64,000 nucleotides of DNA from Actinomadura violacea (lineage in GTDB: Bacteria > Actinomycetota > Actinomycetes > Streptosporangiales > Streptosporangiaceae). The first letter of the stretch is position 1. Every line of letters starts with the position of its first letter. The stretch covers positions 1 to 64,000 of the forward strand of contig NZ_JAGEPF010000024.1 of NCBI RefSeq assembly GCF_017573465.1, in the 5' to 3' direction. The position numbers and the translations under genes were made by a program. Below the pieces are notes generated by a model, which saw nothing but the letters and a program-made list of their open reading frames with translations, did not search any database and was not told the DNA's origin. Below are positions 43,529 through 51,634 of the stretch, in pieces.

Positions 43529-46185
43529 CAGCCGGTGTTCTGCAGGCCGGCGGCGACGCCGTTGACCGACAGGAGCAGCAGCGCCTCGAGGTGCTCGCGC
43601 TCCTGCTCGTCGGTGACGTCCCCGGCGCGCAGGGCGGTGAGGGCGCGGAGCTGGAGGTGGGAGAGCGCGTCCACGTACGGGTTGCGCAGCTCGACGGCGC
43701 GGGACAGGACGCGCCGGTTCTCCAGCAGCCGCTCGTGGCCGGTGACCGCGAGGACGAGCCGCCGGGTGCGGTCGTACTCGGCGAGGACGGCCTCGGACAG
43801 CTCGGGCCGCCCGCCGAGCGCGAGGTAGCGCTCGGCGATCGCCCGGTCGGACTTGGCGAGGCTCATCTCGGCGTTGTCGAGCAGGGTGTTGAACAGCGGC
43901 CACGCCTCGTAGGCGTCGCGGATCTCGGCGAGGTCGCGGCCGTCGTCGGAGACGGCGGCGAGGCCGCTGCCGAGCCCGTACCAGCCGGGCAGGTTGACGC
44001 GGGTCTGCGTCCACGCGAACACCCACGGGATGGCGCGCAGGTCCTCCAGGCCGCGGGCGGCCTTGCGGCGGGACGGGCGGGACCCGATCCGCAGCTCGGC
44101 GATCTCCTCCAGCGGGCTGACGCGAGCGAACCAGGCGGCGAAGTCCGCGGTCTCGATGAGCGACCGGAACGCGTCCTTGGCCGCCTCGCCGATCTTGTCG
44201 GCGAGCGGCCGGAACCGGGCGGCGGCCTGCCGCGCGCGGTCCTGGACGGCGTCGGTCGAGGCCAGCAGGACGGCGCTGGTGACCTGCTCGACGTGCCGCT
44301 CGGCGATCTCGGTGCGGCCGTACCGGGCGAAGATGACCTCGCCCTGCTCGGTGACCTTGAAGCGGCCCGCGACGGACCCGGGCGCCTGCGCGAGGATCGC
44401 CCGGTTCGCGGGGCCGCCGCCGCGGCCGAGGGACCCGCCGCGGCCGTGGAACAGCGTCAGCGTGATGTCGTTGCGGGCGGCCCACTCGGTGAGGGCCTCC
44501 TGCGTGTCGTACAGGCGCAGGGTGGCGCTGGCCGGGCCGAGCTGCTTGGCGGAGTCGGAGTAGCCGAGCATGACCTCCATGCGGCGGCCGGTGTCGTCCA
44601 GACGCCGCCGCACGGCCGGGATCTCCAGCATCCCCTCCAGCACGGACGGGGCGCGCTCCAGGTCCTCGCCGGTCTCGAACAGCGGGATCACGTCGATGAC
44701 GGGCGCGCCGTCGCCGAGCGACTCGGCCAGCTCGTGGACGTTCGCCATGTCCTGCGCGGACCGGGTGAACGACACGATGTAGCGGTGGCAGGCGCGGACC
44801 CCGAAGCGCTTCTGGATCCACGCGACGACCCGCAGCGTCTCGAGGATCTCCTCGGTCATCTCCGACAGCCCGCCGCCCGCCCGGACCTCGGCCAGCGCCT
44901 GCTCGTGCAGCTCGGAGTGCTGCCGGATCTCCAGCTCGGCGAGGTGGAACCCGAACGTCTCGACCTGCCAGATCAGCTGCTGGACGCGCCCGTACGCCTG
45001 CCGGACGGCCCCGGCCGCGGCCAGCGACTCCTGGACGGTCCGCAGGTCGGCGAGCAGCTCGTCCGGCGAGCCGTAGGCGAGGTCGGCGTCGCGCTCGCGG
45101 GTCGCGGCGATCCGGTTCGCCGCGTACAGCAGGAACTGGCGGTGCGGCTCGCCCGGCGACCGCTTGGCGCCCTCGGCGAGCCGCGACGGGTGCGCGGTGC
45201 GGGCGCCGGCGAGCGCGGTGCGCAGCGCGTCGGACGCGGGCGTCGTCGACTCGTGGACGGTCAGCTCCCGGCCGACCCGCGCGCACGCGTTCTCCAGCGC
45301 GCGCAGCACGTGGTCCGCCTGGATCATGACCGCGTCCCGGGTGACCTGCGCGGTGACGTACGGGTTGCCGTCCCGGTCGCCGCCGATCCAGCTGCCGAAC
45401 CGCAGGTACGGGCGGGCCTTCGGCGGCCGGGTGCCGGTGTCGTCGCCGTCGAGGGCGCGGTCGAGCGTCCGGTACACGTGCGGGACGACCCGGAAGATCG
45501 TCTCGTCGAACGCGGCCATCGCGGTCCGGACCTCGTCGAGGGGGTCCATCTGGGTACCGCGGCGCAGCGCCGTCCGCCACAGCACGTCGATCTCCTCGCG
45601 GAGCCGCCGCTCGGTCTCCTCCCGCTCGCTCGCGCCCTGGCCCGCGTTCAGCGCGGTCAGCAGGTCGCTGATCCGCTGGATCGCGGTGACGACGGCGCGG
45701 CGCCGGGCCTCGGTCGGGTGCGCGGTGAAGACCGGCCGGAACTCCAGGCCGCCGATCATCTCGGCGAGCCGGCCGCCGCCCGCGGTGCCGGTCTTCTCGG
45801 TGCCGGTCTTCTCGGTGCGGATCTCCTCGACCGCGGCGGCCACCGAGCCGGGCACCGTCTCCCCGGTGTCGCGCTCGCGCAGCGTCCGGATCCGGTGGTG
45901 CTCCTCGGCGAGGTTCGTCAGGTGGAAGTACACGGTGAACGCCCGCGCGACCTGTTCGGCGCGCTCCAGCGTCCAGCCGTCGACGATCGCCGCGACCTCG
46001 TCCGCGGACGTCTCGCCGCGGCGCGCCGCGATCACCGCGTGGCGCAGCCGCTCGACGTCGTCCAGCAGCCCTTGGCCGCCGTACTCCACGAGCCCGTCGC
46101 CGAGCATCGCGCCGAGCAGCCGGACGTCGCGGCGCAGCGGTTCGGGCATGTCCTGCCGAAGGGTGTCTCGCGTCTTCGTAGCCAC
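43528..46185 (-). CDS. ppc: Phosphoenolpyruvate carboxylase
   Basis: About 885 residues from GTG 46185; ATG 46149 or ATG 46224 are alternatives and none has a strong ribosome site. Active-site sequences are intact: RPVFTAHPTEARRR (catalytic His), GYSDSAKQLGPASATL (Lys) and FHGRGGSLGRGGGPANRAI (mobile Gly loop with catalytic Arg). The C-terminal Asn-Thr-Gly end (GLQNTG) is the family hallmark. It makes oxaloacetate from PEP and bicarbonate, refilling the TCA cycle. A 15-base tandem duplication gives EKTGTEKTGT near residue 125-135, an oddity in a surface loop. Confidence 0.95.
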   Translation of the reverse strand: MATKTRDTLRQDMPEPLRRDVRLLGAMLGDGLVEYGGQGLLDDVERLRHAVIAARRGETSADEVAAIVDGWTLERAEQVARAFTVYFHLTNLAEEHHRIRTLRERDTGETVPGSVAAAVEEIRTEKTGTEKTGTAGGGRLAEMIGGLEFRPVFTAHPTEARRRAVVTAIQRISDLLTALNAGQGASEREETERRLREEIDVLWRTALRRGTQMDPLDEVRTAMAAFDETIFRVVPHVYRTLDRALDGDDTGTRPPKARPYLRFGSWIGGDRDGNPYVTAQVTRDAVMIQADHVLRALENACARVGRELTVHESTTPASDALRTALAGARTAHPSRLAEGAKRSPGEPHRQFLLYAANRIAATRERDADLAYGSPDELLADLRTVQESLAAAGAVRQAYGRVQQLIWQVETFGFHLAELEIRQHSELHEQALAEVRAGGGLSEMTEEILETLRVVAWIQKRFGVRACHRYIVSFTRSAQDMANVHELAESLGDGAPVIDVIPLFETGEDLERAPSVLEGMLEIPAVRRRLDDTGRRMEVMLGYSDSAKQLGPASATLRLYDTQEALTEWAARNDITLTLFHGRGGSLGRGGGPANRAILAQAPGSVAGRFKVTEQGEVIFARYGRTEIAERHVEQVTSAVLLASTDAVQDRARQAAARFRPLADKIGEAAKDAFRSLIETADFAAWFARVSPLEEIAELRIGSRPSRRKAARGLEDLRAIPWVFAWTQTRVNLPGWYGLGSGLAAVSDDGRDLAEIRDAYEAWPLFNTLLDNAEMSLAKSDRAIAERYLALGGRPELSEAVLAEYDRTRRLVLAVTGHERLLENRRVLSRAVELRNPYVDALSHLQLRALTALRAGDVTDEQEREHLEALLLLSVNGVAAGLQNTG

Positions 46186-46282
46186 GTGCCCCAGCGTAAC
46201 GAGGGCCCCTCCGGGGCCGTTCATCCCGGTCAGCGGGCCCCGCCCGCATTGTGTGCATCAGTGTGCGGTTACCCTGGCCCGC

Positions 46283-47875
46283 ATGGCGATGGAAGCCCCT
46301 GAACCCGCGGTCGAGTACGACATCCACACGACGGCGGGAAAGATCGCGGACCTGGAACGACGCCGCTACGAGGCGGTGCACGCCGGCTCGGCGCGCGCCG
46401 TCGAGAAGCAGCACGCCAAGGGCAAGATGACGGCCCGGGAGCGGATCGACGCGCTGCTCGACCCCGGCTCGTTCGTCGAGTTCGACGAGATGGCGCGGCA
46501 CCGGTCCACCAACTTCGGGATGGAGAAGAACCGGCCCTACGGCGACGGCGTCGTCACCGGCTACGGCACGGTCGACGGCCGGCCGGTCGCGGTCTTCAGC
46601 CAGGACTTCACCGTCTCCGGCGGATCCCTCGGCGAGGTCTTCGGCGAGAAGATCGTCAAGGTGATGGACCACGCGCTGAAGACCGGCTGCCCGATGGTCG
46701 GGATCAACGACTCCGGCGGCGCGCGGATCCAGGAGGGCGTGGTCGCGCTCGGCCTGTACGCCGAGATCTTCAAGCGGAACGTGCACGCCTCCGGCGTCAT
46801 CCCGCAGATCTCGCTGGTCCTCGGGCCGTGCGCGGGCGGCGCGGTGTACTCCCCCGCGATCACCGACTTCATCGTCATGGCCGACCAGACCTCGCACATG
46901 TTCATCACCGGCCCGGACGTCATCAAGACGGTCACCGGCGAAGAGGTGACCATGGAGGAGCTCGGCGGCGCGCACTCGCACAACTCCAAGTCCGGCGTGG
47001 CCCACTACCAGGGCTCCGACGAGGAGGACGCGATCGAGTACGTCAAGTCGCTGCTGTCCTACCTGCCGTCCAACAACCTCGCGGACGCGCCCGCGTTCGA
47101 CGCGCCGGCCGACCCGTCCGAGCTGGTCGAGGACCTCGACACCCTCATCCCGGACTCGCCGAACCAGCCGTACGACATGCACACCGCGATCGAGCACGTG
47201 CTCGACGACGGCGAGTTCCTGGAGGTCCAGGAGCTGTTCGCGCCGAACATCATCTGCGGGTTCGGCCGCGTCGAGGGCCACTCGGTCGGCATCGTCGCGA
47301 ACCAGCCGATGCAGTTCGCCGGGACGCTCGACATCGACGCCTCCGAGAAGGCCGCCCGGTTCGTCCGGACCTGCGACGCGTTCAACGTCCCGGTGCTGAC
47401 CTTCGTGGACGTCCCCGGCTTCCTGCCCGGCACCGACCAGGAGTGGAACGGGATCATCCGGCGCGGCGCGAAGCTGCTGTACGCCTACGCCGAGGCGACC
47501 GTCCCGCTGGTCACCGTGATCACCCGGAAGGCGTACGGCGGCGCGTACGACGTCATGGGCTCCAAGCACCTCGGCGCCGACATCAACCTCGCGTGGCCGA
47601 CCGCGCAGATCGCCGTGATGGGCGCGCAGGGCGCCGTCAACATCCTGTACCGGCGCGAGCTGGCCGCCGCGGACGACGCCGACGGCCGCCGCGCCGAGCT
47701 GATCACCGAGTACGAGGACACCCTCGCCAACCCCTACGTCGCCGCCGACCGCGGCTACGTCGACGCGGTGATCAAGCCGTCGGAGACGCGCGGCCAGGTC
47801 GTGAAGGCGCTGCGGGCGCTGCGCGAGAAGCGCAAGACGCTGCCGCCGAAGAAGCACGGCAACATCCCGCTGTAG
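46283..47875 (+). CDS. pccB: Propionyl-/acyl-CoA carboxylase beta subunit (PccB)
   Basis: 530 residues from ATG 46283 (or ATG 46289). Carboxyltransferase with both crotonase-like halves: GVVTGYGTVDGRPVAVFSQD, GINDSGGARIQEG and VLGPCAGGAVYSPA in the N-half, and VDVPGFLPGTDQEWNGII and ITRKAYGGAYDVMGSKHLGAD in the C-half. The Asp in AYDVM corresponds to the residue that fixes propionyl specificity in Streptomyces PccB. The C-terminus KKHGNIPL is classic. It carboxylates propionyl-CoA to methylmalonyl-CoA with a biotinylated alpha subunit not encoded here. The epsilon gene follows; ppc diverges. Confidence 0.95.
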   Translation: MAMEAPEPAVEYDIHTTAGKIADLERRRYEAVHAGSARAVEKQHAKGKMTARERIDALLDPGSFVEFDEMARHRSTNFGMEKNRPYGDGVVTGYGTVDGRPVAVFSQDFTVSGGSLGEVFGEKIVKVMDHALKTGCPMVGINDSGGARIQEGVVALGLYAEIFKRNVHASGVIPQISLVLGPCAGGAVYSPAITDFIVMADQTSHMFITGPDVIKTVTGEEVTMEELGGAHSHNSKSGVAHYQGSDEEDAIEYVKSLLSYLPSNNLADAPAFDAPADPSELVEDLDTLIPDSPNQPYDMHTAIEHVLDDGEFLEVQELFAPNIICGFGRVEGHSVGIVANQPMQFAGTLDIDASEKAARFVRTCDAFNVPVLTFVDVPGFLPGTDQEWNGIIRRGAKLLYAYAEATVPLVTVITRKAYGGAYDVMGSKHLGADINLAWPTAQIAVMGAQGAVNILYRRELAAADDADGRRAELITEYEDTLANPYVAADRGYVDAVIKPSETRGQVVKALRALREKRKTLPPKKHGNIPL

Positions 47876-47943
47876 AGCACCGAGACGGACGCCCGTTCCG
47901 GGGCCGGGCCGCCGCGCCCGGTCCCGGCGGCCGAGGAGAACCC

Positions 47944-48186
47944 GTGACCGCTGAAGACAAGCCGTTCCTGCAGGTGGTGCGGGGCGACCCGTCCCCCGAG
48001 GAGGTCGCCGCGCTCGTCGCCGTGCTGACCGCGCGCGCCCGCGCGGCCGCCGCCGCCTCGGGCGGCGCGGGCGAGGCCCGCACGTCCCGCTGGGCGGACC
48101 GGACGCGGCTCGTCCGCGCCACCGTGTCCGGCGGCCTCGCGCCGCGCGGCCCCGGCGCGTGGCGGGCCAGCGGCCTGCCCCGCTGA
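47944..48186 (+). CDS. pccE: Acyl-CoA carboxylase epsilon subunit
   Basis: 80 residues from GTG 47944 with GAGGAG 6 bases upstream. Actinobacterial AccE/PccE pattern: FLQVVRGDPSPEEVAALVAVLTARAR at the N-terminus, an Ala/Gly linker, then SRWADRTRLVR and a Gly/Pro-rich end. Such small subunits bind the beta subunit and raise carboxylase activity. Its place 68 bases after pccB supports the call. The protein is too short to confirm further. Confidence 0.9.
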   Translation: MTAEDKPFLQVVRGDPSPEEVAALVAVLTARARAAAAASGGAGEARTSRWADRTRLVRATVSGGLAPRGPGAWRASGLPR

Positions 48187-48327
48187 CCCCGGACGCGACG
48201 CGCCCGGGATGCGCCCGATCTCGCGGCGTATGGGGTGTGTTGATCCACGCGCGGGGAACGCGATCGGACGACACGTAACCGTGGTTCGCACCCAGCGGGG
48301 GTCCCCGCACGAATAAGGTGGAAGGCC
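48187..48327. other. 141-base gap before the NYN-domain gene
   Basis: Non-coding stretch between the epsilon subunit and NYN-domain genes. It contains a fairly AT-rich patch (48225-48320) and the ribosome site before 48328 (ATAAGGTGGAAGG). No terminator, RNA or short ORF that I can support. Confidence 0.3.
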
Positions 48328-49395
48328 ATGGCCACCTCGGAGTTCGTCCCACAGCCCGCGCGCTACGCCATCTTCGTCGACGCGGGGTACCTTTACGCGG
48401 CCTCCGGGGCCCTGCTGCTCGGCTGCGGCTCCCGGCGCGAGTACCGGGTCGCCGCCGAACAGCTGATCAAGGCGCTGACCAGCCATGCCGACGACCAGCT
48501 GCTCGGCGAGCTGCTCCGGGTGTACTGGTTCGACGCGGCGCCGAAGAAGCAGCCGACCGTCGACCAGCGCGTGATCGCGAACCTGCCGCTGGTGAAGCTG
48601 CGGCTCGGCAACCTCAACGCGCAGGGCCAGCAGAAGGGCGTGGACGCGCAGCTGCGCGCCGACCTGGAGGCGCTCGCCCGGCACCGCGCGATCACCGACG
48701 CGGTGCTGCTGGCCGGCGACGAGGACATGCTGCCCGCCGTGGAGGCCGCGCAGCGCTACGGCGTCCGCGTGCACCTGTGGGGCGTGGAGCCGACGCACGG
48801 CTCCAACCAGGCCGAATGGCTGGTCTGGGAGTCCGACCGGGTCGAGGTGCTGTCCGCCGACTTCCTGCGCCCCTACTTCACCAAGGCCAAGGTGCTGCCG
48901 GTGCCCGCGCCCGGCACCGCCGCCGCGGTCCGCGACGCGGCCGCCGCCGCGCACCGCGCCTCGCCCGTCCCGTCGCCGTCGCAGGTGTTCGCCGGGCGCC
49001 CCCCGGCGGTCAAGCCGGCGCCCGCCGCGGCCGTCCGCACCGCCGTGCCCGTCCCGGGCGGCGCCCCGGTGACCCCGGCGACCGTGGCGGCCTCGATGAA
49101 CGCGGCGTCCGCCGCCCAGTCCGACGGCCGGCTCGGCCCCGACCGCGACCACATGCTGGAGATCGGCGAGCACGTCGCACAGAAGTGGATCTTCGAGCGG
49201 GGCCGCGACAACATCCGCGACCTGCTCCCCGGCCCGATCCTGCCGCCCGTCATCGACAAGGAGCTGCTGATCGAGGCGGAGAAGGAGCTCGGCGGCTCCC
49301 TGCGCCCCTACCAGGAGGCCCGCACCTGGCTGCGGGACGGCTTCTGGGAGCGCGTCTACCGCGAGTTCGGCATCGGCTTCGGCAAGTCCGACTGA
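48328..49395 (+). CDS. NYN-domain (PIN-like) putative RNase
   Basis: 355 residues. The first 170 residues form a NYN/LabA-like PIN domain: YAIFVDAGYLYAASG (first Asp), QQKGVDAQLRADLE (second acidic site), AVLLAGDEDMLPAVEAA (GDxD) and VRVHLWGVEP. These four acidic positions bind metal in PIN nucleases. A Pro/Ala-rich linker (180-260) leads to a conserved C-terminal helical region (HMLEIGEHVAQKWIFERGRD and ELGGSLRPYQEARTWLRDGFW), probably for protein or RNA contacts. Likely an RNA-processing enzyme; targets unknown. Between the carboxylase and a small membrane protein, it has no telling context. Confidence 0.85.
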   Translation: MATSEFVPQPARYAIFVDAGYLYAASGALLLGCGSRREYRVAAEQLIKALTSHADDQLLGELLRVYWFDAAPKKQPTVDQRVIANLPLVKLRLGNLNAQGQQKGVDAQLRADLEALARHRAITDAVLLAGDEDMLPAVEAAQRYGVRVHLWGVEPTHGSNQAEWLVWESDRVEVLSADFLRPYFTKAKVLPVPAPGTAAAVRDAAAAAHRASPVPSPSQVFAGRPPAVKPAPAAAVRTAVPVPGGAPVTPATVAASMNAASAAQSDGRLGPDRDHMLEIGEHVAQKWIFERGRDNIRDLLPGPILPPVIDKELLIEAEKELGGSLRPYQEARTWLRDGFWERVYREFGIGFGKSD

Positions 49396-49457
49396 CCCGC
49401 CTCCCGCGGCGTAGGATGCGGCGGATCCGACCGGTCCGCTCCGGCGAGGAGGTCCGC

Positions 49458-49712
49458 ATGCGCCGCCACGGTTGGCGTCTGGTGTTCGTCGGCTGGCTCG
49501 CCGTCGCCATGGGCGGTGTCCTGGCGATCGCCTCCCTCTGCTACCTGAATCCTCCCGGCATCCTGGCCGGCGTGGGGGCGGCCGGCGGCGGGTTCGTGCT
49601 CGTCCGCGCGGCGCGGCAGGAGGGGCTGCGCGCCGCCGGTTTCGTCCTGGCCGGGTTGCTCATCGCGGTCGTCGCCGGGCTCGCCGCCGGGCGGCTCCCC
49701 TCGTCCGGCTGA
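49458..49712 (+). CDS. Small membrane protein of unknown function
   Basis: 84 residues from ATG 49458 with GAGGAGG 7 bases upstream. Two or three hydrophobic segments (LVFVGWLAVAMGGVLAIASL, GILAGVGAAGGGFVLVRAA, AAGFVLAGLLIAVVAGLAAG) make up almost the whole protein, with an Arg-rich N-terminus (MRRHGWR) pointing inward. No family recognised. It follows the NYN-domain gene by 62 bases on the same strand and converges on the ABC-F gene. Confidence 0.65.
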   Translation: MRRHGWRLVFVGWLAVAMGGVLAIASLCYLNPPGILAGVGAAGGGFVLVRAARQEGLRAAGFVLAGLLIAVVAGLAAGRLPSSG

Positions 49713-49731
49713 CGCGTGCTCGGGGGCGCCC

Positions 49732-49768
49732 GCGGCGGGGACCGGAACGGTGTCCCGGCCCCCGCCGC
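49732..49768. terminator. GC-rich hairpin between convergent genes
   Basis: gcggcgggg (49732-49740) pairs with ccccgccgc (49760-49768), and a further ccgg/ccgg pairing continues inside after one A-C mismatch. It lies in the 59-base gap between the convergent small membrane protein and ABC-F genes and may terminate both. No T-run. Confidence 0.5.
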
Positions 49769-49771
49769 CGG

Positions 49772-51415
49772 TCAGGCGGCCTGCTCGCCGGTCACCCGGC
49801 CGTCCCGGAGTTCCAGGCGGCGGCCCGTGAAGGACGCGCGCATGCGGCGGTCGTGCGTGACGATGACGAGCGCTCCCGCGTAGCCGTCGAGGGCCTCCTC
49901 CAGCTCGTCGACCAGCAGCGGCGACAGGTGGTTGGTGGGTTCGTCCAGCAGGACGAGGTCCGCGCGGCCGGAGACGAGGCGGGCCAGCTCCAGCCTGCGG
50001 CGCTGCCCCGCCGAGAGGGCCCGGACGCTCTTGCCCAGGTCGGGGGCCGTGAACAGGCCCATGGCGAGCAGCTCGGCGGCGTGCTCCTCAGGCTCGCCGG
50101 CCCGGCCCTCGCCGAACGCGCGCAGCAGCGTCCGGCCGTCGCGGTGGGACGGCCCGCCGTCCTGGCGCAGATGGCCGACGTTCGCCGGGCGGCGGACACG
50201 GCCCTCCGCCGGGTCCAGCTCACCGGCCAGCACCCGCATCAGCGTCGTCTTCCCGGCGCCGTTCGGGCCGGTGATCAGGACCCGCTCGCCCGGCCGGACG
50301 CGCAGCGACCCGATCTCCAGGCGGCCGGGGATCCGGACCTCCTCGAGTTCGACCGCCGGGCCGTCCGGCGGCGCGCCGGCGGTGGACGGGCGGGCCGCGA
50401 ACCGCAGCGGCTCGGGCGGCGGCGCGACCGGGTCGTCCCGCAGTTCCCGGAGCCGCTGCCGCGCGCTGCGGATCCGGGACATCGCGCCGTGCGAGCGGGA
50501 CCGCGCGCGGAACGCCCCCGCGCCGCTGAACGCCCACGGGCCCTTGCGCGGGATCGCCGAGAGCCGTTCGATGTTGCCGTCGGCGAGCGCCTCGTGCCGC
50601 CGCACCTCCTCCCGCCACGTCTCGTACTCGTGCCGGTGCCGCTCCCGGGCGGCGGCCTTCGCGGCGAGGTAGCCGGTGTAGCCGTTGCCGTAGCGCCGGA
50701 CCGTCCGCCGGTCGTGGTCGACTTCGAGGACGGTGGCGGTGACGCGGTCGAGGAACGCGCGGTCGTGGGTGACGGCGACGACGGTCCCGCGATGGGTGCG
50801 CAGCCGTTCCTCCAGCCACTGCGCGGCGTCGTCGTCGAGGTCGTTGGTGGGCTCGTCCAGCAGGAGCAGTTCGGGGGACGCGGCGAGCGTCGCGGCGAGC
50901 ATCAGCCGCGACCGTTCGCCGCCGGACAGGGTGCCGAGCGTCCGGTCGCGGGCGAAGCCGGACACGCCGAGGGCGCTGCGGGCGATCTCGACGCGGGCGT
51001 CGGCCTCGTAGCCGCCGCGCGCCTCGAACCGTTCGACGAGGTCGCCGTACTCGGCGAGTTCGGCGGGCGTGGCGGTGCCGAGCCCGGCCTCGGCGCGGGC
51101 CATCCGGTCCCGGAGGTCGCGCAGGTCGGCGAGCGCGAGGTCGATCGCGTCCTGCACGGTCGCGGACGGCGGGAGGTCGAGGGTCTGCGGCAGGTGGCCG
51201 ATGCCGCCGGGCGCGGTGACGTCCACGGTGCCGTTGTCGGGGGCCTCGACGCCGGCGATGAGGCGCAGAAGCGTCGACTTCCCCGAGCCGTTCTCGCCGA
51301 TCACCCCGACCTTGTCGCCGGGGCGGATCGACAGCGACACCCGGTCGAGGACGACGTGGTCGTCGTAGCGCCTGGTGACGCCGGACAGGACGAGGCGGGA
51401 TTGCGCGGTACGCAA
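49772..51415 (-). CDS. ABC-F family ATPase, probable ribosome-protection resistance protein
   Basis: 547 residues from TTG 51415. Two ABC domains and no membrane helices: Walker A GENGSGKSTLLRL, signature TLSGGERSRLML, Walker B LLLDEPTNDLDD, then GPNGAGKTTLMRV, LSAGQRRRLELA and LVLLDEPTNHLSP. The linker (about 255-345) is long and Arg-rich (RHRHEYETWREEVRRHEALADG), as in antibiotic-resistance ABC-F proteins, where it reaches into the ribosomal peptidyl-transferase centre to displace drugs. The leader (51414-51525) has an erm-like attenuator whose 3' arm covers the ribosome site. It diverges from a lipoprotein gene. Housekeeping ABC-F (EttA-like) is less likely given this regulation. Confidence 0.88.
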   Translation of the reverse strand: MRTAQSRLVLSGVTRRYDDHVVLDRVSLSIRPGDKVGVIGENGSGKSTLLRLIAGVEAPDNGTVDVTAPGGIGHLPQTLDLPPSATVQDAIDLALADLRDLRDRMARAEAGLGTATPAELAEYGDLVERFEARGGYEADARVEIARSALGVSGFARDRTLGTLSGGERSRLMLAATLAASPELLLLDEPTNDLDDDAAQWLEERLRTHRGTVVAVTHDRAFLDRVTATVLEVDHDRRTVRRYGNGYTGYLAAKAAARERHRHEYETWREEVRRHEALADGNIERLSAIPRKGPWAFSGAGAFRARSRSHGAMSRIRSARQRLRELRDDPVAPPPEPLRFAARPSTAGAPPDGPAVELEEVRIPGRLEIGSLRVRPGERVLITGPNGAGKTTLMRVLAGELDPAEGRVRRPANVGHLRQDGGPSHRDGRTLLRAFGEGRAGEPEEHAAELLAMGLFTAPDLGKSVRALSAGQRRRLELARLVSGRADLVLLDEPTNHLSPLLVDELEEALDGYAGALVIVTHDRRMRASFTGRRLELRDGRVTGEQAA

Positions 51416-51508
51416 AAAGGAACTCCAGTGATCAATGCGTTGGCAGGGCGTGGCGGAGCGCGGCTCGACGCCGGGTGCGCGCTTGCAACGCAGTGATCAC
51501 AGAGTTCC
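51414..51508 (-). promoter_or_regulatory. Attenuator hairpin in the ABC-F leader
   Basis: On the minus strand a 5' arm (51486-51508, starting ggaactctgtgatcac) pairs almost perfectly over 23 bases with a 3' arm (51419-51442, ending gatcactggagttcc), one base bulged, across a 43-base loop. The 3' arm contains the GGAG ribosome site of the ABC-F gene and is followed directly by TTTTT (51414-51418), which runs into its TTG start. The structure can therefore block translation, or terminate transcription, unless a ribosome stalls on the uORF in the 5' arm. Confidence 0.85.
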
Positions 51509-51511
51509 CAT
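51497..51511 (-). CDS. Leader peptide uORF MGTL in the ABC-F attenuator
   Basis: ATG GGA ACT CTG TGA, four codons, lying wholly within or beside the 5' arm of the attenuator hairpin. The predicted promoter (-10 at 51520-51525) places transcription start at about 51511-51513, so this ATG would be at or near the very 5' end and translated leaderless, as is common in actinomycetes. A longer in-frame version (MGAMGTL) from an ATG at 51520 overlaps the -10 and would not be transcribed from this promoter. Known resistance leaders are also very short; drug-induced stalling here would free the ABC-F ribosome site. Confidence 0.6.
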   Translation of the reverse strand: MGTL

Positions 51512-51519
51512 TGCCCCCA

Positions 51520-51548
51520 TTACTAGCAGACGGCTTCCGGAGCGGCAA
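51520..51548 (-). promoter_or_regulatory. Predicted sigma-70-type promoter of the ABC-F gene
   Basis: On the minus strand TTGCCG (51543-51548) and TAGTAA (51520-51525) are separated by 17 bases. Four of six -35 bases and a reasonable -10 match the housekeeping consensus. The expected start point lies right at the MGTL uORF. Confidence 0.5.
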
Positions 51549-51634
51549 GCCTCGCCTTCACGCGAAACGAGGATGGACACGTCTCGTAGTTATTCGGGCG
51601 CGGTGAGTTGCGGGCGAGTACAGTCCCCGCCGTG

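Noticed and set aside
48187..48327. Possible small RNA or riboswitch before the NYN-domain gene
   Set aside because: No strong stem-loop or known aptamer pattern could be made out; the patch fits an ordinary promoter region.
43085..48352. Very long minus-strand open frames running through ppc and pccB, and other long overlapping frames
   Set aside because: In DNA of this GC content the antisense frames stay open by chance. They are Arg/Ala/Pro-rich, have no domain signatures and contradict clear genes with intact active sites.
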